In this document: piece by piece, positions 43,465 to 55,170 of the stretch | How positions within the stretch are numbered: position 1 is the stretch's first letter | Layout of the letters: each line of letters begins with the position of its first letter | Origin: Melampsora larici-populina 98AG31 | Taxonomy: Eukaryota > Basidiomycota > Pucciniomycetes > Pucciniales > Melampsoraceae | Direction of reading: 5' to 3' | Assembly (NCBI RefSeq): GCF_000204055.1 | Contig: NW_006768802.1 | Location: forward strand, 499,612-563,611 | DNA: 64,000 nucleotides | Translations under genes and position numbers: made by a program | The notes under the pieces: generated by a model | Seen by the model: the letters and a program-made list of their open reading frames with translations, nothing else | The model's database searches: none | Told to the model about the DNA's origin: nothing

Positions 43465-45570
43465 TTATTTGTGAAACTTGACCCATAATCCATCTTGAAA
43501 GCTCAAAGTCACAGAGTGGACTTCCTTAATATTTTCCTTAATGGCTGATTTACCTGCTAACTCAACTCTAGAGAATCGATTGATTAATCTAATCAATGCG
43601 ATAGAAATTTGAGTATAAGCTTACGAGAAAAAAAACGTTCCAGGTGAGTTTAACTTTTGAGAGAAAGGGGTTTTCTTTTCATTTTAAAGCAAGGAAAAAA
43701 AACTTACCAAATTGTTGACCAAGACAAAGTCTTGGACCTGCACTAAATGGTTGGAAACTAAATGGATCTTTGCTTTGTAAGACTTGTCTACCATCTAACC
43801 AACGATCCGGTATGAATTCTTCTGCATCCTATGCGGATTTGAAAAAAATATCAAATCCAAGCTTCATCGGTTTCACAAATGTATCAAGATGATCTATTTT
43901 TATTACTGACCATACCCCATACTTCTGGATCTCGATGTAGGTCTTTGATACTAAATCGACAATCGGTTCTAGATGTTTGAGTAAGCAGTTGATCAGAAAA
44001 AGTCGATTTCAAAAGATATAAAGATGAAGTTAAAATGTGGAATAAGTAAAGTTGCGATCAAGACTGACCCAGCTGGAACAAATATACCCGATGGTAATAC
44101 ATCGTCTTCGAATGCACCGCGTAGGTTACACCAAACAGGTGGATGAAGTCTGAAAACCACAGAAAACGCATCAATGATGTTGATAAGGAACAGATGTAAA
44201 AGATTGGAAGAACTGGAACCACAAACCTTAGAGTTTCATTAATCACTGCCCTAAGTAATTTACATTGATGGATTTGATCAATAGAAATTTTAGAAATTTG
44301 AGCAAGATGGCCAGATTCTAATTGAAGTCGATGCCAAAGCTCATCGCGGCCAGCTAATTCATAAAAACAACTAGTAAGTGCAGAAGAAAGTGAATCTCTT
44401 CCGGCAATTAGGATATTGAGAAGTTCATGACGAAGAAGGTGATTTGAGCAACCTGATCGACGTATGCCATCGAGTAGGGTTTCAGGTTCTTGTTGATCGT
44501 CTGATAAACTACGCTCTTTGGCTACATTCTCTATCAACACATCTACGGTTGCTAAGACTCTTTGAGTTGATGAATCGGGTGCAAATTTTTGAAAAAATCT
44601 GACGATGAAAGCTAGGGGAATGGAGAAAGAGAGGTATTGATTAAAGTTGAAAGCATACTTTATAAGATCGAAACGAGGTGCTTACATGGTATAAAGACAT
44701 ATGATAAACAATGTAGTTGAGCGTCAGCAAAGTCGGCGGAGAAAGCTGTTGCATCTATAGCACCTTCTTGTATAGGTCTATCAAGTAAGAGATCATTGAG
44801 CATATCCAAACAATACCCAAAGAAATGTTGGGTAGCAACAGTAAGGGTTAAACGTGAAAAGACTACAAAACCCAACAAAAACAAAACAGTAAATCACAAA
44901 TCCATCGATAGTCACGAGAAGAATCAGACAAGTGAAATCGAATCGTACGATCTTGAATATCAACAGGATGATCAGACATATTTTGAAATTCAATCCAACT
45001 TATCAATCTAGAGACATGTTCTTCACAAGCATCCGCATCAGAATTTCTTTGTTTCGAAAAATGAGGTCTACTTAAGGTTCTATGCCAAGACCAAAGTGAT
45101 CTTTGATCAGAATTAAAGATACCATCACCTAACAATGGATAAAAAGCCTCTATGAAACTATCAGATTTACCCCAATTTTGAAAATTGTTAGATAAAATAT
45201 ATTTAACATCCAAATGTGAAAAGGTTTGAATGATTTCGGTTCCAAAGACATTAATTCTGATAGCTTTAGTTAGCTTTGAATAGGGATTAAGGTAATCTAA
45301 TGAACTTGATGGATCACCTTTTAAAAGTGAATTGATTTTATGATATAAGAATTTCAAATCGAATGGCAATGTACAGGTCACTAAAGGTGCTATTTTACTA
45401 TTTAATGATTTTGCTTTTGATTTATTTGAGTATTCTTTAACTTTCCATCTGATCTGATTGATCAAGTAAACTGATAAGATCAAGATTATCAACTGATCCA
45501 GAAAACTGTAAACGTTAAGATTCGGCATCAATGATGATAAGCCGATCTGATCCATTATCATTAACTTCAT
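43465..45570 (-). CDS. Cytochrome P450, CYP52/CYP63-like, copy 2
   Basis: Same seven-exon layout as copy 1; the first three exons are 45570-44949, 44862-44686 and 44611-44227, with exon 2 exactly the same length (177 nt). It has an N-terminal anchor ([14 protein letters not shown]), [12 protein letters not shown], helix I with [13 protein letters not shown] (Ala-Gly-Arg-Asp-Ser in place of A-A-R-D-T), ETLR, a DRW variant of PERW, and the heme loop [13 protein letters not shown]. It ends with WVKFHK. The P450 fold and heme ligand are intact, but helix I differs from copy 1 at the oxygen-activating Thr (D-T-T versus D-S-L), a hint of altered activity. It is separated from copy 1 by about 12.7 kb, much of it mobile elements. 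Confidence 0.92.
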
Positions 45571-47657
45571 GATGTAGTTCGTAAAAGGTCGTAAGAGGTC
45601 GTTAGCTGGGGTTTGAATATGTACGATTATGATTTGGTATGGACAGATTTAGGATTTATATCTACAGAAGACAAAACGGCAAGAAGGAGAAGTGTTTATA
45701 AGTAAACTGGCGACAATTACTTACGTAAAGCTTAAAGCACATTGCCAATCAATTTGCTGTGAATGTGTATCGGCCGGCATAAAGTCTTGGTCGAAAGCTT
45801 CATCAACGTCCATATTACATGATGTCATCAAACATGACTAAGAGCATCTCCAATGCTCCCGAATCTGAATGACTAAATGTTACGTTTCTGTCAGAAACGT
45901 AACCTGTATTGGAGTTATTCAGACAAACCTCATCCAACGCCGAGGTCGTGTTCCCACATGGAACCTCCCGTGTGAACTCGTTTTTTCGGAAATGACACGT
46001 TCCCAGGCTCAGGTCAGCAAATTTGCTGACCTGGCCGAATAATCTGAATCCCAGTATCCCAACGACTATTGGGCCAAAAATAAAGAAATTCATACATCCG
46101 TGGACTACCTTTCTCTTTCTTTACGTGAGGTGAGCGCAATCGATCACATGTATTGTGTGGAACGCGATAGGTGCGATCGACCAATTACGTAGATGAAGAC
46201 ATATGGTGACGGGGGTTCAACCTCAAATGAACCCTATGAGGAATTGGGAAAGAAGTTCAGTTGTGCGTTGCAGGGCGCTGTCACCTGAAAAAAATTACAG
46301 CTGTCCAGCCGAGGGAAATACTGAGCTCAATGGCAACCCTCGCCCAGCTTGGCAAGACATCTGCCGGCCGATTTCCAACCCGCCAAATTGATGCGGATTT
46401 GGTCGACGCTTTACGCAATTGTCGTTACTTACAGTCGATTTCCAAAAGGTGGACCGAGGTTTGCGAGCAAGATTCAAATGATTCGGCTCGGAAGTTGACT
46501 CGTCAAGCTTTGTGGGATGGATTGTTTACATACCCCTGAACACTTCTCCTTTTCCTCCTTTTTGTCTTTTGTAGATATCTGTCCAGCCCAAAAGTTGGTA
46601 ATGTCATCGACCGTCAGCTGCTTTTGACCGCAAGACTCAACCTCCAGTCATCGGGGAAATTCAGAGTCCGTGTTAAATGTCATCTACTCTTGACCGCAAG
46701 ACTCTGCAAGACTCAACATCTATCATCTACTTTTGACCGCGAGATTCAACATCAAATTCCATTTACATACTTTTGAACGCAAGAATCAAGTGGTCAAAGA
46801 ACTTGTACAAAGCTTGTTCCGCAAAGAGCATGACCATTACACCACTGGAAGTTTGACGTATCATGGTCGATTTCAGCAAGCTTGGGCCTTTTCGCCCGCA
46901 AAACTCGAGCAGATCGGCGTGAAATCGCTTCCAATCTTTGGCCTGGATTTATTCCACCAGAACGTTTTGTGAGAACTTTCAAGAGTCCGATACTGGAGTG
47001 TTGTGAGAAATGAAAAGAGACGGGGCGCACCGCGGGATTTCTGTCCTTCAATTACGAATAATTTGTACGGTGGCCGTGGACGGACAAATCTACGGTGGCT
47101 CTAAAGTGTACACCACGGGAGGGTTTAGACCGTCCACGGACGGCCTGGCTGGGCCGCCTGAAGACGGTCTTTCTATGCGGAGTGATGGGCGGCCCGAGGA
47201 CAGCCCTCTCGGCCGACCGCTGTGGGATCGAAAAGAGGCGTGCCACAAACCCAGCGTCTGGCTGCCATCAGGCTGCGCAATTGCGGCCTAATGGCGGTCA
47301 GAGTGGTCAACCATCCGCAACGAACGGGCCGAGATTTTAGGTCGGGCTTTACAATTTGTGGACCCATCACGGGGCCGGGGCATTTCTGACGGGCTTATGG
47401 GGTTTTTCGCTTGGGTTTTTTAGGGTGAGCAGTGCTTCTCACCGGTAGGATGGTCTCCCCGTCATTGCAGTGGCGTGCGTCCCTCTCATTTGGCTTTTGC
47501 AAATATGGGTTGAACAACATCATGACGTGAATTGCAAAATTATGAATAATTTTAATAATTTCCGTTGATGGGAACAAGGAACAAAAGAGACAAAGGAAAA
47601 GGGATTTCATAGTTTTAGGGGGGGATTAAACAAGGGGGGTCATCCGCAGAGGCGGGG
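45571..47657. other. Intergenic with unassigned ORFs and GC-rich repeats
   Basis: The P450 promoter lies at the left end. A stretch at 45838-45930 begins GAGCATCTCCAATGCTCCCG, reminiscent of MITE ends, but I found no matching opposite end. Plus-strand ORFs at 46261-46539 (RQIDADLVDALRNCRYLQSI...) and about 46740-46972 could be exons of one unknown gene. 47030-47340 is GC-rich with inverted GGACGG/CCGTCC words. No confident gene. Confidence 0.35.
46621..46790 (+). repeat. Four spaced copies of a CTTTTGACCGCAAGACTC word
   Basis: Copies start near 46621, 46687, 46730 and 46770 (the last reads TTTTGAACGCAAGAATC), separated by 40-66 bp, each followed by a CAAC-ATC-like tail. It is a degenerate tandem array of a unit of roughly 40-65 bp. 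Confidence 0.65.
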
Positions 47658-49716
47658 TTAGAGCCATTCCATTTCATTCACTGGCTTCCATATTTTTGTC
47701 GGTTTGGGCGTCATTATTGACATTGACTTGATGCATACCAGCCTGGATGGCTTCTTCATCAGGCAAACCGAATGAAATAGTGTGTTGAAGGTCTTGCCAT
47801 TGAATACGTTCCGATCGTCCGTATAGACGATGTTGTAAAACCTTCAAATGTGGTAGATGGGAATAAATATCCAAATCTCAGCTCAGCCGGAAGAAGGTAC
47901 TCACGCAACAGTATAATCAGGTTGTGATCCTGCAAGTCTGTCAAGCTGGCGATCAACACAGGCCCAAATCGAAGCACCGCGTCTCCCACCATGTTGGTAA
48001 ATCTTTGCTGCTTCTCGTCGCTAGAAGCCAAATCCAAATCACACATGAGGAATGGTTAGGCTGACGAGATAGAATCAAATCACTAGCCACTTACAAGGTA
48101 TGCAATGCGAGCCCGAGTCGGATCGCTGGTTACATTCCACAACGATTGAGGGTCAGTGTGATCACCTAACGTGCCAAACTTGAGTGCAATCTGGTAGAAA
48201 GAGAAGGTAAGATAAGTGTGAGGAAATTCGGTGACTTGTGGGTTTTGTAGTCAGGCATTTACTCACTTTATAGATAAGTTCCTTGAGGGTTGGAACGGGG
48301 GTATCAGACACTTCGCCGGTTTTAACCTCCCAGATCCCTGATAAGAGCTCAGGGAAAGACATCAGCACAACACAAGCAGAGGGAGGCATGGTGTCATGAC
48401 AATTGTTGAATACAATACTCACCAAGTTGTGCAACTTTGCACGACCATGCTTGCATGCATTTTTGATGGTAGTGTGATATAACTTAGTCCCTGCCACGTC
48501 GCTGACACCATGAATGTTGGCAGGAAGATGTTTGGTCGTCCATGCTGGCCCTTGTCGGTTCACAGTTTGCTGAAGAGTCCCATATGATAAGTCGGGGTCT
48601 GAAAAATGAAAGATCTTTCAACCAATATCTTACCTTGACATTGTTGAACAAAGAGTTCACGATCCATATTCCTTTGCCATCAAACATTGTGGTGTACGCT
48701 TGAATCGTGGGTTGGGTGAGCAATCTCCGTACCAGCGGTTTGAAAAAATCCTAATAAATGACGGTCAATATATCAGTGTCAATCTGAAGAAAGGGAAACT
48801 ACAACATACTTGTAGGTGCGTGGATGGCGCCCATGGTCCAACCCTTGGCATTGGGTCAGCATGAACCACCGCTTGAGTAGCCGGAGCTGGGTTGTCCTCG
48901 ATGTGACGGCTGAGTCGCGCAATGCGGTCAGACATGACATCGATGTGGCTCAAAATTGAGTCAGGCGCCATAGCAGAGTCTATGTTAGCTTCCATGTGGG
49001 ACTCGAGGCGGCTGGTCAGACGTTCTAGGCTTTCGAAAATCGTGTGCATCTTCTCTTGCATGCTTGTGAGATCATACACAATACGAGCTTGAACCGAGGC
49101 CTGCACCATATATCGATGGTGCTCTCCAATGACCTGAGGGAGGGATAAGATAAAAAAGTGTCAACTTACTTTTTACAAATAGAAACCGTGATATTTAAAA
49201 TCGTGAAACTTACTTCAGCTTGGGTCCGCCCCCATTTCCTATGGTCGCGGTCTAAGCCAGCGTCAATTGCCATGGCATCCCAAACCGCTAGATCAACTGG
49301 TCCAAGAGAGCGTTGATACTTGACCCCGGTCATGCTGTTGGCGTTGACCTCAATTGGAGTTGAAGGGCCGTTCCGAAGGGCAAGCCGGTCCGAAGCGCTG
49401 GCCGAAGTTCCCACTCTTGGCGCCTTTGGGGAGCGGGATTGCTCATTTTGGACACAGTCTGTGGTGAAAGCGTCAGGAGTTGGGCTCCCACCGTCACCAT
49501 GGTTCCATAACCCATTATGGTTATTGAAACTCCCGAGGGAAAGTGACATTAAAGGGGATCTGCGCGGGGTAATTGTTTCCGGCGTGCTTCTTGCGTTAAC
49601 GCTTGCAGCTGCAGAATGAGATAAGGTTTTATAAATAAATGAGACACGGCGGAGTCAATGAAGAGAGAGAGAAAGAGATAAGACTGACCCAAACTGCGGG
49701 ACAGTGCTGGAGTCAT
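47658..49716 (-). CDS. Eight-exon gene of unknown function
   Basis: Exons 49716-49689, 49608-49214, 49133-48810, 48750-48634, 48569-48267, 48190-48095, 48020-47905 and 47841-47658 keep one frame throughout (about 520 residues). Such consistent splicing argues for a real gene. Visible features: a Ser/Pro-rich, disordered N-terminus; LGPVDLAVWDAMAIDAGLDR; a predicted coiled coil (MQEKMHTIFESLERLTSRLE); then a folded-looking C-terminal half with DFFKPLVRRLLTQPTIQAYT, GKGIWIVNSLFNNV, PAWTTKHLPANIHGVSDVAG, SLWNVTSDPTRARIAYLRRE and IYTDD-like VYTDDRNVFNGK. I do not recognise a family. The last exon is uncertain: another acceptor gives a stop near 47759. It could be a lineage-specific multicopy gene or the product of an unrecognised transposon. 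Confidence 0.6.
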
Positions 49717-49866
49717 ACTGGTTTGATGTGATTGGTGATGGTAGTTTGAAGATCTAAAATAATGTTGGAATCATCAATTGACATCATGAGAAAGTCCTCT
49801 GATTCCGTTGACATGTAATCTTCGAGTGTGTGCTTTTCATCCTTCTCTAGCTCATCTTACATAAAA

Positions 49867-50094
49867 TGTTACGTCTCGCTGTCTACTTGCTTTACATATT
49901 TGTTACGTATGAATACTTGTAATATGTAGATATATAAGACTCCTAGAGCCACGAGAGGAAAGGGTTCTTTTTCTTCACCCTTTCCAAAATCTATCTCGTG
50001 CGCTCTAGGTAAGCTTTATCTATCTTTCACTATTTTGTTATTTTATATGAAATGCTTATTTCACCCTTTCCAAAATCTATCTCGTGTGCTCTAG
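49867..50094. repeat. Direct and inverted repeats, possible solo LTR remnant
   Basis: TCACCCTTTCCAAAATCTAT followed by CTCGTG-GCTCTAG occurs at 49975-50008 and 50061-50094 (86-bp spacing). A reverse-complement partner, CTAGAGCCACGAGAGGAAAGG, lies at 49943-49963. The block begins TGTTACGT at about 49867 and carries a TATATAAG box near 49931, the layout of a short LTR promoter. It lies between two divergent genes and could instead be their promoter. Confidence 0.5.
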
Positions 50095-50187
50095 TTGATT
50101 GCAACAAATAACGTTTCAGAGTTAAAGTTTGAGTCAGAGTTGGACTGGAAAAGATAACAAGAAAAGGAAAAAAAAAGGGAAATTCGC

Positions 50188-51388
50188 TTGCAAACACTGG
50201 GTTTTTTGCAAATAATGAGGAGTACGAAGTGGAGCTCCGTGATGGACAACAAGTGTGATGTCTGTTCTGATCAGACCGTCCTCTTACCTCTTGCCTTCAT
50301 CCCATTCTGGTGGGATGGATGGCGATTGGTAGACCTAATCACGTCAAACAAAACTATTGCTGCGCAATCACAACTCCCACGGTTCACGGCTGTGGATGGT
50401 GAGGTTCGATTTGGTGGCACTGCGGCTATTGTGGGACTCTTTGGCCTTTGCTTGTTGCTCGTGTTCTTCCGTTTGGCCTTTTACCTGACGACTGACTCCC
50501 AAAAAGTGTCGCAAACTTCAATCCCATTGCAGAATGCCCAACATCGCGAACACCGCCTCCACTGCCAAATTGGAAAGGATGTGGGTATTTTTAGTCTTTG
50601 TGGTTGATCACCGCCGATCTTGTGTGATAAGGTTCAAAGCTGATTGAAGTTTATAACTTGAACCTTATAATAAATAGCCGCCGTGCTGCGACTGACCCTG
50701 GTTTGCCTCCTGTACACCAAGTTCCGAATAATGATCGTCCTGCTGGGGATGCCCAAGCGCCCGATATCAAATCGAATTTCGAAATTCCAGAGACCACCGC
50801 GCGCGGAAGGTGTGCTTGCTAAGTCGCTGGTGAAAAATTAATAGGGTGAAGGTTGCTGACTTTCGGTGTTATGAAAGCTCACAAAGAGCTCCTATCCGGT
50901 TATGTCCTCGTGCCGAGGCCATGCGGGGTCACCCTGGTCACCCTATCAAAATCACCAGCAAAGACAGTTCCATCATCGCACAATCTAGTCAATCATATCC
51001 TGCGGCTCCAGGTACAGTTTTTTTTTGTTTTCAAACGTCTGGACATGATATTAATATATTTTTTTTGGTTCCATTTGTTGGTTCCTCAGAATACTCGATT
51101 CACACCAGGCAAGGTCGAGGTAGGCAATTAACAACATCCTCAGTTAGACGTGCAATCCAGAACTCCACTTTGGTGGAATACCTTCGATTTGTTGGGTTAC
51201 GCGCAAAAATGATTAAAAAAGTGCTTCCCATTTTAAATGCGCAAAGCATTGATGATTTTCATTACTTCATGTTTCTTGATCACATCACCGCTGAACATAT
51301 GAATGGTTGGGGTATTCCATATGGTATACGCATGCAACTGTTGATTCATGCAGAAGCTTTCTTCCAACATGTCAAGAACCAAAATTGA
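50188..51388 (+). CDS. Tentative gene, possible SAM-like C-terminal domain
   Basis: A series of plus-strand open segments divergent from the eight-exon gene. The last (from about 51140) reads STLVEYLRFVGLRAKMIKKV, then SIDDFHYFMFLDHITAEHMN and GWGIPYGIRMQLLIHAE. The spacing of hydrophobic positions, the 'L.YL.F.G', 'D.F..F..I...H...WGI..G.R..L' pattern and the length (about 65 residues) resemble a sterile alpha motif domain, but this is a weak call. Upstream segments at 50188-50607 (with a hydrophobic stretch, AIVGLFGLCLLLVFFRLAFY) and 50690-50820 (RRAATDPGLPPVHQVPNNDR) could be exons. I could not settle the start or the splice sites. Confidence 0.4.
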
Positions 51389-51449
51389 ACCACTTGTCTA
51401 TGTATGAATTGTTGATGTTCTAAGTTATGTTTGTTGTTATCTTTGGAAG

Positions 51450-52072
51450 CACTGCAAACATCATTCAACTTCCCCAAGTGGGCAGGAAAAAATGATTGGG
51501 AGTATGACTTGTCATAAAATGATCTATAACTTCACACCAGAGCCATAACACCCACACTACATATGTGTAGCAGGCTCAGTGAATAGGTGGTTATCCTGTA
51601 CAAACAGTTCTGCTCAGTTATCTGCGCATGAGGATAATTTATTCATATGTAATACATGCTGTAACTTTTTTCAGATTGACAAAAGCATTCAAAAGATTGA
51701 CTACATACACTGACTCAACATTTTGGTGTAATCTCATTAAGTCAACTGCATGTAACACCCTTTCTGTTACTAAGAAATAGCTTCAACAATATTGCCTGAG
51801 CAGCTACAGAATTATATGTAGTGAATTTTTGGGGCACTTTTTTCAGAGTAAAAAAAGTTACATGTGGTATAACATGTGATTTATTTATTCTGATGGGCAA
51901 AAAACTGAGCAGAACTGTATGTACATGATAGACAACTATTTACTTAGCTTGCGGCACATATGTAGTGTGGGTGTTATGGCTCAGGTGTGCAGTATTGGAT
52001 CCTTTTATGACAAACTGTACTATTGATCATTTTCCTCTTTCAACTTGGGGAAGTTGAATGATGTTTGCAGTG
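51450..52072. mobile_element. CACTG-ended foldback element, copy 1 (623 bp)
   Basis: It begins CACTGCAAACATCATTCAAC (51450) and ends with the exact reverse complement at 52072; the similarity of the two halves continues for some 300 bp, so the whole element is a giant hairpin. It is flanked by AAG on both sides (51447-51449 and 52073-52075), a 3-bp TSD. CACTG/CACTA ends and 3-bp TSDs are typical of CACTA (EnSpm) elements, so this is probably a non-autonomous derivative. No coding content. Confidence 0.88.
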
Positions 52073-53048
52073 AAGTTTATATATTCATTGAAGCAAATGA
52101 AATAAAACCAGACAGATCAGCATATCTTGAGATAGGTTGTTCTGTGAACAGCTTGTATTTGTCCTTTAATGAGATCCCAAAATTCCTTTGTGAAGCTGAA
52201 GCATTTGACAATATCAGATCGTTATTGGTCTTGGAGTATCCAAACAAAAACTTCAAGCTACACCCATAAAACGAGTGCTTCCAAACGCAACATTCGTACT
52301 TCTGACCGATCATTTTAAAATCAACCAAGACTTTTTAAAGTATTCCCACAATTGATTCTTATATACAAGTTGCTTGTCTCATTTCATCACTCATCACAAT
52401 GTTAATTATTGCTGAAGATTTCTATTCACGTCTCTTCTCGTTACACCAAATATGGGAAAGTTTAATCAAAGATACCCTTCAACACATTGAGTTGCATGGA
52501 GACGTTGTTCCAAATGATCTTATCCGCATCATTGATTTGGGAAAGTACATCAAGGAAGTGCAGAAGGAGTTTGAAGATTTCATTGGCATGGTCAATCTGG
52601 TCGCATCATGTAACGAAGGTAGGCCCTCATTGTCTCTCATTGAATAACCATATATGTATGATTCTAACATCATATGGTCATGTGGTCATGATGAAGATGA
52701 TGACTGAGTTTGGTGAAGCGGCTTTCAGAATCGAGCATTTTGTAAGATATTTAAAATTTGTGATGATTGTGGTTTGGATATTGATGTTACTTGTGCTCTT
52801 GAAATCGATACCGATTTTTAGACATGTCCCTGTTTGTCCTTTTAGAACTGGCCTCTCGGTGGTATCTTATTTATCTTAGTTATCTTATTCAAGGAATAAA
52901 AGCGAAAGGCTTTGCAATTATTGTTTTGTTCCTCATGAACTTCTGCTTCCCATGTATATTGAGGATCTTGTTTTACTTGACCTTGACATTGTTTCAAATG
53001 GGTAGTCCGCGTTTGGTGATTACATTGATGTTCACGAATCTTGTTAAA
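52073..53048. other. Unassigned, short ORFs only
   Basis: The ORF at 52399-52647 (LIKDTLQHIELHGDVVPNDL, KYIKEVQKEFEDFIGMVNL) looks protein-like and helical but has no recognised family and no clear neighbouring exons. A tail at 52824-53030 is hydrophobic by composition. Possibly remnants of a decayed gene next to the SLA2 pseudogene. Confidence 0.3.
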
Positions 53049-53223
53049 TTAGGGGATACAAAGTTTAAAACTGGGGATTTTTTTCCCAGTTTCCCAGTTT
53101 TTGTTTTTGGCTGTGTTTGGAACTTTCCCACGTTCAGCCAGTTTCCCAGTTTGCATTTTTGGCTGTATTTGGGAAACTGGGAAACTGGGAAAAAACTCCC
53201 AGTTTTAACTTTGTATCCCCTAA
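53049..53223. mobile_element. 175-bp MITE with TTAGGGG ends
   Basis: The left end TTAGGGGATACAAAGTTTAA and the right end TTAACTTTGTATCCCCTAA are inverted repeats of about 26 bp with few mismatches. The inside is made of inverted CCCAGTTTCCCAGTTT / AAACTGGGAAACTGGG words and two TTTTTGGCTGT(G/A)TTTGG copies, so the element folds on itself. The TSD is unclear (an A/T-only flank). TIRs starting AGGGG recall the Harbinger elements at 10-17 kb. Confidence 0.82.
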
Positions 53224-53259
53224 TTGGCGAGATTTCCAAAAAAATCAATCTTTGTTCTA

Positions 53260-55170
53260 ACAGCAGTAACTCTCATTATTAAAAAAGCAACTTCACCTGA
53301 AGAAACCGCACCAAAACAAAAGCATGTTTGAAGTTCAGTCTCATGTTTTTCTTTCAACCAAACCCAATATTGTTCATCAAATTATGGCTTCTTACTGATT
53401 TTAGGATTTGGTTTGATTTTTAATAGAATGTATTCTTTATACTTGAGATTATCATTCTTCGGCATCAATTTGGACGGGACTCAGAGTTCAACCGATTTTA
53501 AGTGATGAAGTTCAAATGTTCAAAGCTTTGATTATGGTACACAAAGTTTTACAAGAAGATCATCCACTTACTGTAAGAGAAGGACAACCACAGTCAGGTT
53601 AGTTAGAAACTTATGCAAGAACAATTGGTCATGATGGATTATGAGGTATGTCCTAAATCCTCAATTCTATTCTAAAATCGAGTGTAATTTCTAACTGTAT
53701 CCTCTTCTTTTCTGGTTGGCAGGTTATGGTGCTTTGATTCATGCGTATGTTTCTACTATCTTGGCTAAACACAGGTTTCATAGACAACATCCTGAATTTG
53801 ATGGATTACTCCAATACAAGGAATATATTTCATTGAATAATATTGATGATCCTAATGAAGGGTAAATCATCTCCAATCTGCAATCACAATCAGGGTCTTT
53901 GATGTATTTCGTCATTATATACTGACTCTTAACTCTGTTCGATTTGTTTAATTCACTGATAGTTAGGAAACTATTACGGATTTGATGAATCTTCAAAATC
54001 AAATCGATTCTTTTCGAAAATTAATCTTTGCACACTTTCGTGATTTAATCAACCATGAATGTTGAATTGATGCGCTTGTGCCTCACGTCAAGGAAATTCA
54101 GGAAATCCATCAATTTATCACTAGTATGCTGAGAGCCATGCATTGTCGTAAGTAATTGAATCATAATCTGTTTGATGCTTTTACAAGATTTATCAACCTG
54201 AATGATTTATCTCATAGATCAACTGTCTTCCATAGGTGCTGATGCGATGGGTGCACTACAACCTTTACGAGAGTGATTCAATGCTCAGCATTCTAATTTA
54301 CAAAAGTTTTATTACAAGTGTAGTAATTACAAGTATCTCACTGGTCTGATCAACATTTCTAAACTTCCTCAAGAGCCACCTCACTTGACAAATAGTGGAG
54401 ATGCACCCGAATTACTACGAAGACCAGCCAAGACTCCAGAAGTGAAACCGATCCCGCCTAAGCCTCAAAACACCAGCTCCTGATATAGCAGAACAAGCGA
54501 GAATGTTAAAAGAATATGAACAAAAACAAGCCTTGAACGAGTTTTAGCTATGAGAGGACAGTATGAAAGATATCAAATGATGTCAGAACAATATGATAGA
54601 TGATGGTCCAACAAAACATTGATGCAAAACTTTCTCCAAAAGATGAGATGATGACCTCATTACAGGATCAAGTAACTTAGCGGAAGAATAAATATGAAGC
54701 ATTGGCTAATCTTTATTCACAATTAAGGACTGAATATTTAGGTATGTTGAGTAAATTCAAGGCTATGCAATCGAAAGCTAATAGTGCTCAAGAAGCTATT
54801 GATCAAATGGAACGGAGAAAAGGAATATTGAAGCTAAAAATTTAGAACTTGCGGATATGATTCGGGAACAAGATCGAGCTAGATTTAACTGAAACCAATC
54901 TACTTTACCTCCTGATGCATTGGATTTAGACCCAGCTCAAACTTTGAAACAACAACAGTTTTGTTGACTCTTTTGTTTTTAGTTCTCTCATAGACTTTGA
55001 ACTGCCTCATTGACTTCACTGGATGCTTTTTCCCCTAGGTTCTGAAAAAGCAGTTGAAAAAAGAAGATATGAGAGCGAAAAATCCAACTCTAAAACCTAT
55101 GGAAGAATGAATCTGGTAGATGATGACAGTCGAGTTTATTTCAAAGAGATATTTGATTAGGAAATTGTAT
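53260..55170 (+). pseudogene. SLA2: SLA2/HIP1R (END4) endocytic adaptor pseudogene, 5' part
   Basis: The translated pieces follow the ANTH domain and coiled-coil order of Sla2/HIP1R: IKKATSPEETAPKQKHV; TGL-VQPILSDEVQMFKAL with IMVHKVLQEDHP; YGALIHAYVSTILAKHRFHR and QHPEFDGLLQYKEYISL; DLMNLQNQIDSF; IDALVPHVKEIQEIHQFI; YLTGLINISKLPQEPP; and a long coiled coil near 54490-54960. The protein links clathrin and PIP2 to actin. Introns (GT-AG) are still present, so this is a genomic copy, not a processed one. It is dead: stops at 53454, 53600, 53642 and 54063, further stops beyond 54480, frameshifts, and loss of the C-terminal talin-like I/LWEQ domain. Most stops are explained by C-to-T or G-to-A changes at Trp, Arg or Gln codons. 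Confidence 0.82.

Noticed and set aside
45815..46093. Minus-strand ORF and a GAGCATCTCCAATGCTC start suggesting a MITE
   Set aside because: No matching inverted end or TSD was found nearby, so I do not call an element.
47030..47340. GC-rich block as a possible rRNA or structured RNA
   Set aside because: No recognisable rRNA or snRNA motifs. The inverted GGACGG words and high GC are better explained as repeat-derived.
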